Shown piece by piece: positions 1 through 5,687 of a stretch of 8,208 nucleotides of DNA. The stretch covers positions 1 to 8,208 of the forward strand of contig RHFA01000042.1 in NCBI GenBank assembly GCA_003724275.1, given 5' to 3'. Made by a program: the position numbers and the translations under genes. The notes beneath the pieces were generated by a model, which worked only from the letters and a program-made list of their open reading frames with translations, ran no database searches and was not told the origin of the DNA. Every line of letters begins with the position of its first letter. The stretch's first letter is position 1. This DNA is from Thaumarchaeota archaeon S13. GTDB lineage: Archaea; Thermoproteota; Nitrososphaeria; Nitrososphaerales; Nitrosopumilaceae.

Positions 1-43
1 GGCCGCCGACGTGGCTGTCGTCCCACAGCGACGAGGCGGCCTG
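1..43. repeat. Direct repeat copy 1 (165-nt period), coding for SLWDDSH
   Basis: Positions 1-43 match 166-208 with a single mismatch (position 9 versus 174). The following 20 or so bases remain similar but diverge. The copy lies in the partial exported protein gene, and the unit probably continues beyond the window. Confidence 0.85.
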
Positions 44-319
44 CTCAGAGCCCACAGAGTTGCCCCCGCCGGCAGGCGGCGCCTGGTGGGCAGTCAGGCC
101 TCCGGCTGCCGCATGGCCATACCCGCCTATCGGCTGCGGCTCGACGTATCCCAGGTCGGCGTACTGGCCGCCGGCGTGGCTGTCGTCCCACAGCGACGAG
201 GCGGCCTGCGCGGGCCCCACGGCGTTGCCGTCGGCCTGCGCGTGGGCGCCGGCTGCGGCCACAGAGGCCGCGACGATCGCGGCCAGGGCGAGTGCCATCG
301 GCATTGCGTGCCTTGCCAT
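1..319 (-). CDS. Exported repeat protein with SLWDDSH motif (partial, C-terminus outside window)
   Basis: The frame is open from the ATG at 319 to the window edge (106 codons seen), so the C-terminus is missing. It begins with a Sec-type signal peptide: short basic N-terminus (MARHAM), an Ala/Leu/Val core at about residues 7-23, and a probable cleavage site after AHA at residue 27. The mature part is rich in Gly, Ala and Gln with few charges. The motif QAASSLWDDSH followed by A/V and GG occurs at residues 38-51 and again at 93-106, a 55-residue period, with the linker less conserved. A TATA box centred 27 nt upstream supports this ATG and a leaderless mRNA. I do not recognise the family; a secreted or cell-surface protein is the inference. 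The neighbour upstream on the same strand is another exported repeat protein. Confidence 0.75.
   Translation of the reverse strand, partial: MARHAMPMALALAAIVAASVAAAGAHAQADGNAVGPAQAASSLWDDSHAGGQYADLGYVEPQPIGGYGHAAAGGLTAHQAPPAGGGNSVGSEQAASSLWDDSHVGG
166..208. repeat. Direct repeat copy 2 (165-nt period), coding for SLWDDSH
   Basis: This is the partner of the copy at 1-43, offset by 165 nt (55 codons). DNA identity over the motif (42 of 43 bases) far exceeds that of the linker, so either the motif is under strong constraint or the duplication is young. Confidence 0.85.
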
Positions 320-342
320 TGCGATATGCTTCTGCGTGGTTG

Positions 343-349
343 TATATAA
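343..349 (-). promoter_or_regulatory. TATA box of the exported SLWDDSH-repeat gene
   Basis: The minus strand reads TTATATA here, centred 27 nt upstream of the ATG at 319. This is the distance expected when an archaeal transcript starts at or next to the start codon. It is an AT-rich island in very GC-rich surroundings. Confidence 0.7.
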
Positions 350-416
350 CACAGCCCCTCCGCCTGCGGCGTGGCTGGACGGCCTGCGCGCGCGGCACAG
401 TCCCGCCCTGTTTCAG

Positions 417-444
417 AAAACTCGCGCGCAAGGCTGCGCACGAG
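417..444 (-). terminator. Hairpin plus T-run terminator after the 339-aa exported protein gene
   Basis: On the minus strand a 10-bp stem (CTCGTGCGCA / TGCGCGCGAG, one G-T pair) with a 4-nt loop GCCT spans 444 to 421 and is followed directly by TTTT (420 to 417). It starts 21 nt after the stop codon of the upstream gene and lies ahead of the next promoter, so it separates the two exported-protein genes into independent transcripts. Confidence 0.65.
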
Positions 445-465
445 CCGGCGCGCCTGCGGGCCCGC

Positions 466-1485
466 CTAGCTCGTGGCCGGCTCGTCGCCGGTGCCCTGCG
501 GCGCGTGGTCGTCGGGCTTGGAGTCGGCCGGCGGCTGCTCGGAGCCCAGGCCAAACGCGTCCAGGAGCCTGTCGTGCTCGGCCTCGAGGGCCATGAGGGT
601 GTCTGTCCGCGACGCCGAGGGCGCCATCGAGTACGCCTCCGAGTAGCGCAGCGCAATGTCGTCAAGCCTGCCCAGAAACTCGACGGCGCGCTCGCCCTCG
701 AGCTTGACGACCTCGCCGTCAGAGTTGGTAAACTCTACCCTGTCCTCGCGCGGCGCGCTCGCCGGCGGCGCCGTCGAGGCGCCATACTCCTCTAGCAGCC
801 CGGCGTACTCGGCCTCGAGGGCAATGAGGGCGTCCGTCCGCGACTCTGAGGGCGCCATGTCAGTGGCCTCGGCATAGCGCATCCCAATGTCATCCGAGCG
901 GCGGATAAACGAGGCGGCGTCCTCGCCGGTCAGCCTGGTGACCTGCCCGTCGTTGCCGATGAGCTCTATCGTCTCCTCCATCTCTTCCATCTTGTCGTCG
1001 GCGTCCGGCTCGGCCGCAAAGAGGAGGCCGTTCTCGACGAGTAGCGCGTCGCGCTCGGCCTCGATCGCCGCCGTGCTGGCCCCCGACGCGGCTGCCTCGG
1101 CGTGGCGCTCGGAGATCGCGGCCAGCCTGGCGAGAAACTCGGCGGCGCGCTCTGTCCCCGGCGTGCGCTCGGCGCGCTCTAGGGCGGCCAGGGCGTACTC
1201 GGCCATTATCGTCGCCGCGCGCGCCTCGAGGGCGCCCTCGGCGGGCCTGCCCGCGGCGGCTCCCTCGGCGACGAGGGCCTCCATGCGCGAGATGAACGGC
1301 GCGGCCTGCGCGGCAGTCGGCTCGGGCACGGCGATGCCCGTGGACCGGATCGCCTCTAGCATGCCGCCCAGCTCGTCGAGCGCCTTTTGGCGCGTGTCGT
1401 CGTGCTGCGCTTGTGCGGCCCCCGCCGCCGCTGCGATCGCGACGGCCACCATGAGGGCCGCTGCGGTCACGGGTGCCTGCGCCAT
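466..1485 (-). CDS. Exported alanine/glutamate-rich protein with internal helical repeats
   Basis: 339 residues starting at an ATG with a TATA box centred 29 nt upstream. A Sec-type signal peptide fills residues 1-26 (hydrophobic Ala/Val core 8-24, likely cleavage after AQA at 26). The mature protein is mostly predicted helix and strongly acidic. Two clear 62-residue repeats lie at 174-235 and 251-312, offset 77. Each runs through a polar DG turn, a G-E turn, F-L/I-x-R, DDI-x-x-RY-x-EA, MAPS-x-SRTD, ALEAE and a final LL-x-x-x-G; about 34 of 62 positions are identical. Two decayed copies can be traced at about 62-106 and 113-157. The tail (313-339) is Pro/Asp/Gly-rich and probably disordered. 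No transmembrane anchor follows the signal peptide. I cannot name the family; an extracellular or envelope-associated protein is likely. Confidence 0.82.
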   Translation of the reverse strand: MAQAPVTAAALMVAVAIAAAAGAAQAQHDDTRQKALDELGGMLEAIRSTGIAVPEPTAAQAAPFISRMEALVAEGAAAGRPAEGALEARAATIMAEYALAALERAERTPGTERAAEFLARLAAISERHAEAAASGASTAAIEAERDALLVENGLLFAAEPDADDKMEEMEETIELIGNDGQVTRLTGEDAASFIRRSDDIGMRYAEATDMAPSESRTDALIALEAEYAGLLEEYGASTAPPASAPREDRVEFTNSDGEVVKLEGERAVEFLGRLDDIALRYSEAYSMAPSASRTDTLMALEAEHDRLLDAFGLGSEQPPADSKPDDHAPQGTGDEPATS

Positions 1486-1510
1486 TGTGGCCGTGCCGGT
1501 GCGCGTCCCC

Positions 1511-1517
1511 TATAAAA
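1511..1517 (-). promoter_or_regulatory. TATA box of the 339-aa exported protein gene
   Basis: The minus strand reads TTTTATA, centred 29 nt upstream of the ATG at 1485, consistent with a leaderless or nearly leaderless transcript. It lies in the 99-bp divergent region shared with the kinase gene. Confidence 0.7.
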
Positions 1518-1555
1518 GCCCACGCGCAAACCCGCGGTGGGGCGGGCGCAAGTTG

Positions 1556-1561
1556 TTTAAT
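1556..1561 (+). promoter_or_regulatory. TATA box of the AK6/Fap7-like kinase operon
   Basis: TTTAAT, in the AT-rich stretch GTTGTTTAATG, is centred about 27 nt upstream of the GTG start at 1585. This spacing supports that start codon. It would drive the kinase and tgtA together. Confidence 0.6.
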
Positions 1562-1563
1562 GT

Positions 1564-1581
1564 GGCCCGCGCGCGCGGGCC
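1564..1581. repeat. Perfect 18-bp GC palindrome between TATA box and start codon
   Basis: The sequence GGCCCGCGCGCGCGGGCC is its own reverse complement. It sits between the TATA element (ends 1561) and the GTG start (1585), covering the likely initiation region of the kinase-tgtA transcript. An operator or a DNA-structure element is possible; chance is also possible in such GC-rich DNA. Confidence 0.6.
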
Positions 1582-1584
1582 GCC

Positions 1585-2127
1585 GTGTCCCTCGTGGTGA
1601 CCGGCAGCCCCGGAGTCGGAAAGCACACCGTCGCCGAGGCCCTCGGCAGGGAGGCCGGCCTTGACGTCATTGACGCCAACGGCATTGCGCTTCGCGCCGG
1701 CCTAGTCGGGGCCGGCGGCGAGGTCGACGTCTCGAGGCTCGCCGCCGAGCTCGAGGGCCTCGCCGGCGAGGGGTCCCTAGTCGTCGGGCACCTCGCGCCC
1801 CACGCGCTGCGCGCCGGCACGGTCGCCGCCGCCGTGGTCATACGCCGCAGCCCGTACGAGCTCGAGGCCGTCTATGCCGGCCGCCGCTATTCCAGGGACA
1901 AGGCCCTTGACAACCTTGGCGCCGAGATACTCGGCGTCGTCGCCGACGAGGCCATCGGCGCGTTTGGCGGCGCGGCCGTGAGGCAGGTCGACTCTACTGG
2001 CAGGGAACCTGCCGAGGTCGCGGCCCTTGCGCGGCGCGCGCTAGAGGGCACGTACGCCGGCGACGAGGTCGACTGGCTCGGCGAGATAGGCGCGCGCGGC
2101 GACGTGCGGAGGTTTTTTGCGCATTGA
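1585..2127 (+). CDS. AK6/Fap7-type adenylate kinase-like NTPase
   Basis: 180 residues, typical for the family. The P-loop GSPGVGKHT is at residues 7-15 with K13 as the phosphate-binding lysine. The IDANGIAL segment (29-36) fits the NMP side, VVGHLAPH (66-73) matches the family's conserved His-containing strand, and RRYSRDKALDNLGAEIL (100-116) is the LID/helix segment with the usual (S/D)xxK..(E/D)N..AEI pattern. DSTGREPAEVA (136-146) is the conserved late strand-turn. Family knowledge: AK6/Fap7 proteins have weak adenylate kinase or ATPase activity and help small-subunit ribosome maturation through the uS11 (Rps14) protein. The start is GTG, chosen for TATA spacing and because the P-loop follows directly. 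The last 4 bp overlap tgtA, indicating one operon joining ribosome and tRNA maturation. Specific substrate is not visible from sequence. Confidence 0.88.
   Translation: MSLVVTGSPGVGKHTVAEALGREAGLDVIDANGIALRAGLVGAGGEVDVSRLAAELEGLAGEGSLVVGHLAPHALRAGTVAAAVVIRRSPYELEAVYAGRRYSRDKALDNLGAEILGVVADEAIGAFGGAAVRQVDSTGREPAEVAALARRALEGTYAGDEVDWLGEIGARGDVRRFFAH
2108..2113 (+). promoter_or_regulatory. Shine-Dalgarno of tgtA supporting its TTG start
   Basis: GGAGGT lies inside the 3' end of the kinase gene, 10 nt before the TTG at 2124. It is the only clear Shine-Dalgarno I see in the window. It fits an operon-internal gene that cannot use leaderless initiation, and it favours the unusual TTG start. Confidence 0.6.
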
Positions 2128-3662
2128 GCCGCGGCGTCTTTGAGGTCCTCGGGACCGACCTCGGCGGGCGCGTCGGCAGGCTGCACACGGAGCACGGGAC
2201 CGTGGAGACGCCGGCGTACGTCCCCGTGGTCCACCCCGTGAGGCAGGCCATCGATCCCTCGAGGCTCAGGGGCATGGGCTTTGAGATGGTCATCACAAAC
2301 GCCTACATCACTCTGCGAAACCACGGCGACGAGGCGGCGCGGCGCGGCATACACGCCACGATCGGGTACGACGGGGCCGTGATGACCGACTCGGGCGGCT
2401 ACCAGGTCCTCGAGTATGGGGCCGTCGACGTGCTGCCCGCTGACATGGCGGCGTACGAGCGCGCGATACGCTCGGACATTGCGGTCCCGCTCGACCGCCC
2501 GACGGGCCTGGGCCTCTCGAGGCGCGCGGCGGCGCGCAACGTGGCCGAGACGCTCGAGTCCGCAAGGGCCGCGCTCGCGTCCTCTGGCGGCGCGCAGGTC
2601 TGGGCCGGCACGATACAGGGAAGCGAGCACCTCGCCCTCGTCCGCCGCTGCGCGCGCGAGCTCGCCGCGATGGGCTACCGGTTTATGGCCCTCGGCAGCC
2701 CCGTGGAGCTAATGGAGCAGTACGAGTATGCGCGCCTGGCCGCGATGATAGTCGCGGCGCGCTCGGCGATCCCGCCGGGCCTTCCCCTGCACCTCTTTGG
2801 GTCCGGCCACCCCCTCACGATACCCTTCTCTGTCGCGCTGGGCTGCGACACGTTTGACTCGGCGTCATACGCGCTGTACGCGAAACACGGCAGGTACATC
2901 ACGCCTGACGGCACGCGCCGCCTCGACTCGATGTCGCACTTTGCGTGCGCATGCGAGGTCTGCTCGGCGCGCACGCCTGCGGAGCTGCGCGCCGAGCCGG
3001 CCGAGTCCATGCGATCGCTCCTCTCGCTGCACAACCTGCACGCCATAAAGTCCGAGGTCGACGCGGTCCGCGAGTCAATCCACGAGGGCCGCCTCTGGGA
3101 GCACGCGATGCAAAAGATGCGCGCGCACCCGCGCCTCCACGAGGTCGCCGCCGCGCTCGCGTCCGGTTCGGCCGGAATCGCGCACGGCACGCCGCGCTTC
3201 AAGGCGAGGGCCGCGTTCCTCTACGGCGCCGAGGACGCCGCGCGGCCCGAGATCCGCGCATACCACGCCATGGTCTCGCGGTTTAGGACGCGCAAGGCGC
3301 GGCTCTGCATGGTCGGCGAGCCAGAGGCGCGGCCCGCATACCTGGATCCCGCAATCGCGCGCCTCGAGGAGTCCCTCGGCGATGACACGCAGGTCTGCGT
3401 CTATAGCGAGTGGCTCGGCGCCATGCCGCTTGAGCTCTGCGACGTCTATCCCGCCGCGCACCACGTCGCCCCGCGGGATCGCGGGCCGCTAGTCACGGCG
3501 CAGGCCGCCGAGGCCCTCGCCGCGCTCGTCGCCGGAAACTCGTTCACGTCCGTGGTCTATGACGCAGACGACGCCAGAGTCGCCGCCGCCGTGCGCACGC
3601 TTCCGCGCGGCATCCGCCGCTATAGGCTAAAAAGAAAAAAGGGTGCCGGGAGAGTCGCCTAG
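2124..3662 (+). CDS. tgtA: Archaeosine tRNA-guanine transglycosylase (arcTGT), no PUA domain
   Basis: The enzyme exchanges guanine-15 in the D-loop of archaeal tRNAs for preQ0, the precursor of archaeosine. The TIM-barrel catalytic domain fills about residues 1-340. It has MTDSGGYQ with D89 (general base/substrate site), the substrate-pocket FGSGHP (225-230), and GCDTFDSASY (240-249) carrying the nucleophilic aspartate. The zinc site is C275, C277, C280 and H303, with the spacing of the Pyrococcus enzyme. After a linker, a C-terminal region (about 345-505), including the MPLELCDVYP segment, resembles the arcTGT C1 domain. The protein ends at 512 residues with a basic tail (RLKRKK), where family members of about 580 residues carry a C-terminal PUA domain. 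The TTG start overlaps the kinase stop (TTGA) and has a Shine-Dalgarno. The stop overlaps that of the convergent ferredoxin gene. Confidence 0.93.
   Translation: MSRGVFEVLGTDLGGRVGRLHTEHGTVETPAYVPVVHPVRQAIDPSRLRGMGFEMVITNAYITLRNHGDEAARRGIHATIGYDGAVMTDSGGYQVLEYGAVDVLPADMAAYERAIRSDIAVPLDRPTGLGLSRRAAARNVAETLESARAALASSGGAQVWAGTIQGSEHLALVRRCARELAAMGYRFMALGSPVELMEQYEYARLAAMIVAARSAIPPGLPLHLFGSGHPLTIPFSVALGCDTFDSASYALYAKHGRYITPDGTRRLDSMSHFACACEVCSARTPAELRAEPAESMRSLLSLHNLHAIKSEVDAVRESIHEGRLWEHAMQKMRAHPRLHEVAAALASGSAGIAHGTPRFKARAAFLYGAEDAARPEIRAYHAMVSRFRTRKARLCMVGEPEARPAYLDPAIARLEESLGDDTQVCVYSEWLGAMPLELCDVYPAAHHVAPRDRGPLVTAQAAEALAALVAGNSFTSVVYDADDARVAAAVRTLPRGIRRYRLKRKKGAGRVA
3629..3640 (-). terminator. 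T-rich terminator of the ferredoxin gene, embedded in tgtA
   Basis: On the minus strand TTTTTTCTTTTT begins 18 nt after the ferredoxin stop codon, as expected of archaeal poly-T termination signals. On the plus strand the same bases encode the Lys/Arg-rich end of TgtA (KRKK). It is one of the few strong homopolymer tracts in this GC-rich window. Confidence 0.6.
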
Positions 3663-3961
3663 TTGGCGGCGTCCTCTGCCCAGCCCTTTACGAACACGCC
3701 GTTCTTGTGAAGGGGCACGGGCTGGCCCGCGGTGTAGTTCATTGGCCTCATCCAAAAGATGGACTTCGTCGGGCACACGCCTATGCATGCGCCGTCAGAT
3801 ATGCACCTCTCCGGATAAAAGACAAACGCCTTTCCCCTCTTCCAGCCCTCAACGGGCTTTACGCGCAGAACGTCCGGTCCGAGCGACGTGCAAATCTCCA
3901 CGCAAAGCGCGCAGCCTATGCACCTCTGCTCGTCCACGTCAGGCAGGATAGCTATTGGCAT
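3659..3961 (-). CDS. Dicluster ferredoxin with an Asp in place of one cluster cysteine
   Basis: 100 residues. Motif 1 is CIGCALCVEIC with C14, C17, C20 and C24. Motif 2 is CISDGACIGVCP with C53, D56, C59 and C63, so the second Cys is replaced by Asp. By the usual crossover, C14/C17/C20/C63 would hold one [4Fe-4S] cluster and C53/D56/C59/C24 the other, which may be [3Fe-4S] or an Asp-ligated [4Fe-4S]. About 25 residues between the motifs (28-50) and a 37-residue tail make it longer than the minimal 55-60-residue type. It is probably a cytoplasmic electron carrier; the partner is unknown. An upstream in-frame ATG (4015) would add 18 residues but would place the TATA box inside the gene. The ATG at 3961, 30 nt from the TATA centre, is preferred. 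Confidence 0.9.
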   Translation of the reverse strand: MPIAILPDVDEQRCIGCALCVEICTSLGPDVLRVKPVEGWKRGKAFVFYPERCISDGACIGVCPTKSIFWMRPMNYTAGQPVPLHKNGVFVKGWAEDAAN

Positions 3962-3987
3962 TGTTGCCGCGCCCTTAGTCGCGTAGC

Positions 3988-3995
3988 TATTTAAA
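3988..3995 (-). promoter_or_regulatory. TATA box of the ferredoxin gene
   Basis: The minus strand reads TTTAAATA, a consensus archaeal TATA box and the best one in the window. It is centred 30 nt upstream of the ATG at 3961, which suggests strong constitutive expression with a very short or absent leader. Confidence 0.85.
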
Positions 3996-4059
3996 CCATA
4001 GCCCGATCCGCACAACGGCGTTGTATTTGGGAGCGCGCAGCCTCCCCCGCAGGCGTGCC

Positions 4060-4087
4060 AAAAATAGGGAGGCGCAAACGTGCGCCT
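4060..4087 (-). terminator. Hairpin plus T-run terminator of the 70-aa gene
   Basis: A perfect 7-bp stem (AGGCGCA / TGCGCCT, loop 4077-4080) spans 4070-4087 and overlaps the stop codon of the minus-strand gene. On that strand it is followed by ATTTTT (4065 to 4060). It ends the 70-aa gene before the ferredoxin promoter. Confidence 0.6.
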
Positions 4088-4298
4088 ACTTTCGCATGGC
4101 GTCGATCTGGCCCGAGGTTACCCAGTCGAGTAGCTCGGCCGAGGTTGGGTTCAGATCTGCCTTTTTGTTCATCAGGTTGGCGACCCAGATCCAGTTTATC
4201 TGGTTCAGGAGGGGTTTGTTGGACTCATCCCCCTGCCTGACCTTGGCGACTAGCGCCTGATCCTGCTGGTTCAGCCACTCCTGGTAGCTTCTGCCCAT
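4086..4298 (-). CDS. Small conserved-looking protein of unknown function (70 aa)
   Basis: 70 residues from an ATG with a TATA box centred about 28 nt upstream, and its own terminator at the stop codon. Promoter, terminator and less GC-driven amino-acid use (many Gln, Asn, Lys and Trp; few Ala or Arg) argue that it is a real gene. It is probably soluble and helical. Visible features are an N-terminal SYQEWLNQQDQAL helix, a KVRQGDE loop, an aromatic NQINWIWVANLMNKK core (about 32-46), and a final helix after NPTSAELLDWV (50-60). There is no signal peptide, no cysteine and no metal motif. I cannot assign it to a family. It is divergently transcribed from the aCPSF2-like gene with a shared inverted repeat between them. 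Confidence 0.75.
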   Translation of the reverse strand: MGRSYQEWLNQQDQALVAKVRQGDESNKPLLNQINWIWVANLMNKKADLNPTSAELLDWVTSGQIDAMRK

Positions 4299-4321
4299 GC
4301 GGGCAGGGCCCGATCAGGCCA

Positions 4322-4329
4322 TAATTAAA
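4322..4329 (-). promoter_or_regulatory. TATA box of the 70-aa gene
   Basis: The minus strand reads TTTAATTA, centred about 28 nt upstream of the ATG at 4298, consistent with a leaderless transcript. Confidence 0.7.
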
Positions 4330-4336
4330 GGTTGAG

Positions 4337-4357
4337 GCGCCTGCGGCCGGCAGGCGC
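4337..4357. repeat. Perfect inverted repeat in a divergent promoter region
   Basis: The arms GCGCCTGC and GCAGGCGC (8 bp each) are separated by GGCCG. The element sits between the TATA box of the 70-aa gene (7 nt away) and that of the aCPSF2-like gene (14 nt away), the position of TFB-recognition or regulator sites for both. It is a candidate shared operator. Confidence 0.6.
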
Positions 4358-4371
4358 GCCCATAGAGAGGG

Positions 4372-4377
4372 TTTTAA
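4372..4377 (+). promoter_or_regulatory. TATA box of the aCPSF2-ogg operon
   Basis: TTTTAA, within GGTTTTAAGG, is centred about 28 nt upstream of the GTG at 4403. It supports this GTG as the start of a leaderless transcript. Confidence 0.65.
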
Positions 4378-4402
4378 GGCACGATCAGGGCCCCCCGCGC
4401 CA

Positions 4403-5674
4403 GTGAAGGTAAGCGTTTTGGGCGCGGCCGGCGAGGTCGGGCGCTCGGCGTTCATGGTCGAGTCCGGCCCGACGAGGGCCCTCCTCGACTATGGCGTCAT
4501 GTTTGGGCGCAGGGGCGACCCCCCACAGTACCCCACGCACGTCAAGCCCAGGGACATCGCCGGCGCCGTCATATCGCATGCGCACCTGGACCACTCTGGC
4601 AACGTGCCGGCCCTCTTTGCCGGCGGCGGCAACGGCCTCGGCGTGCACGCGACGAGGCCGACGATGGAGCTCTCCAGGCTCCTCATCGAGGACATGATAA
4701 AGATAGAAAAGGGCCGCCACGAGTACGACCTGCCCGAGGTCAACGCGATGATGAAGAGCGCCACGCACCGCCGCTTTGGCGAGCCCTTTGGCATCGGGGA
4801 CCTGCGCGTCGAGCTGCGCGAGTCGGGCCACGTCGTCGGCGGGAGCACGGTCCTCGTCGAGGCCGACGGCAAGCGCCTCTTTTACACGGGCGACGTCAAC
4901 GTGCGCGGCTCGAGGATGCTGCGCGAGGCAGACCTTGACGTCGGCGACGTGGACCTCCTCATAACGGAGAGCACGTACGCGCTAAAGGACCAGGCGCCGA
5001 GAAAAGAGTCCGAGGCCGGCCTCCTCGAGTTTGCCAACGAGGTCATGGACCGCAAGGGCATACTCTTCATCCCCTCGTTCTCCGTGGAGCGCTCGCAGGA
5101 GATCGCGTGCGTCCTGCGCAACGCGAACTTTGGCCACCGCGTCATCATGGACGGCATGGCCCTAAAGGTAAACAAGATCATCATGGACAACACTGACTAT
5201 CTGCGCGACCCAAAGGTCTTTGAGGACGCCGTCGGCCACGCGATCTCGATAAGGAGCCACGAGGACCGCAAGCGCAACCTCGAGGGCCCGTGCGTCGTCA
5301 TATCGCCGGCCGGCATGCTAGTCGGCGGCAACGCCGTCTTTTACCTGCAAGAGATAGCCTTTGACGACAGGAACGGCATCGCGCTGGTGTCGTACCAGGG
5401 AGAGGGCACGCCCGGCAGGAAGCTCCTAGAGACCGGAAAGGTCCAGGTCCGCGGCGGCCAGCGCGCGGCGGCCGCGCAGGTCAAAAAGTTCGAGTTCTCC
5501 GGCCATTCCGGGCGCAGCGACCTCTTTGAGATGGTCAGGCGCATAAGGGGGAACCCAAAGGTCGTCACGGTCCACGGGGATCCCGAGTCGTGCGAGACGT
5601 TTGCGCGCGAGATCCACGAAAAGTTTGGCCTCGACGCGCACGCCGCAGTCGCCAACGAGACGGTCACGGTCTAG
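4403..5674 (+). CDS. Beta-CASP metallo-beta-lactamase ribonuclease, aCPSF2 type
   Basis: 423 residues: MBL fold at about 1-180 and 375-423, with a beta-CASP cap inserted between. Metal and catalytic motifs are complete: HAHLDH (H59, H61, D63, H64), H143 in SGHVVGGS, D164 in YTGD, motif A E189 in TEST, motif B H368 in FSGHSG, and motif C H391 in VTVHGD. No N-terminal KH domains are present, which separates it from aCPSF1, the roughly 630-residue archaeal termination factor. It fits the shorter KH-less group. Family knowledge: these are Zn-dependent endo- or 5'-3' exoribonucleases acting in mRNA decay and RNA 3' processing. The GTG start follows the TATA box by about 28 nt, and the glycine-rich first strand (VLGAAGEVGRS) begins at once. 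The glycosylase gene follows after 13 nt in the same direction, so co-transcription is likely. It could also be called an exonuclease of the beta-CASP family. Confidence 0.92.
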   Translation: MKVSVLGAAGEVGRSAFMVESGPTRALLDYGVMFGRRGDPPQYPTHVKPRDIAGAVISHAHLDHSGNVPALFAGGGNGLGVHATRPTMELSRLLIEDMIKIEKGRHEYDLPEVNAMMKSATHRRFGEPFGIGDLRVELRESGHVVGGSTVLVEADGKRLFYTGDVNVRGSRMLREADLDVGDVDLLITESTYALKDQAPRKESEAGLLEFANEVMDRKGILFIPSFSVERSQEIACVLRNANFGHRVIMDGMALKVNKIIMDNTDYLRDPKVFEDAVGHAISIRSHEDRKRNLEGPCVVISPAGMLVGGNAVFYLQEIAFDDRNGIALVSYQGEGTPGRKLLETGKVQVRGGQRAAAAQVKKFEFSGHSGRSDLFEMVRRIRGNPKVVTVHGDPESCETFAREIHEKFGLDAHAAVANETVTV

Positions 5675-5687
5675 CCGGGCCGTCGAC

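Noticed and set aside
45..665. 206-codon minus-strand frame bridging the two exported-protein genes
   Set aside because: It runs through the terminator at 417-444 and the promoter at 343-349, and it is out of frame with both signal peptides. The translation is Arg-rich low complexity.
887..1600. 237-codon open frame on the plus strand
   Set aside because: It is antisense to the exported repeat protein, which has a signal peptide, a TATA box and internal repeats. The plus-strand translation is Ser/Ala/Arg low complexity.
1887..2630. 247-codon open frame on the minus strand
   Set aside because: It is antisense to the kinase and tgtA, whose conserved motifs fix the coding strand. No promoter or plausible domain is visible.
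3962..4015. N-terminal extension of the ferredoxin from an ATG at 4015
   Set aside because: It would contain the consensus TATA box, and the added residues have no ferredoxin character.
5601..5687. N-terminal extension of the glycosylase from an ATG at 5601
   Set aside because: It would overlap the RNase gene by 74 bp and add an Arg/Ser/Thr segment unlike the family. The GTG at 5688 directly precedes the conserved SGQ region.
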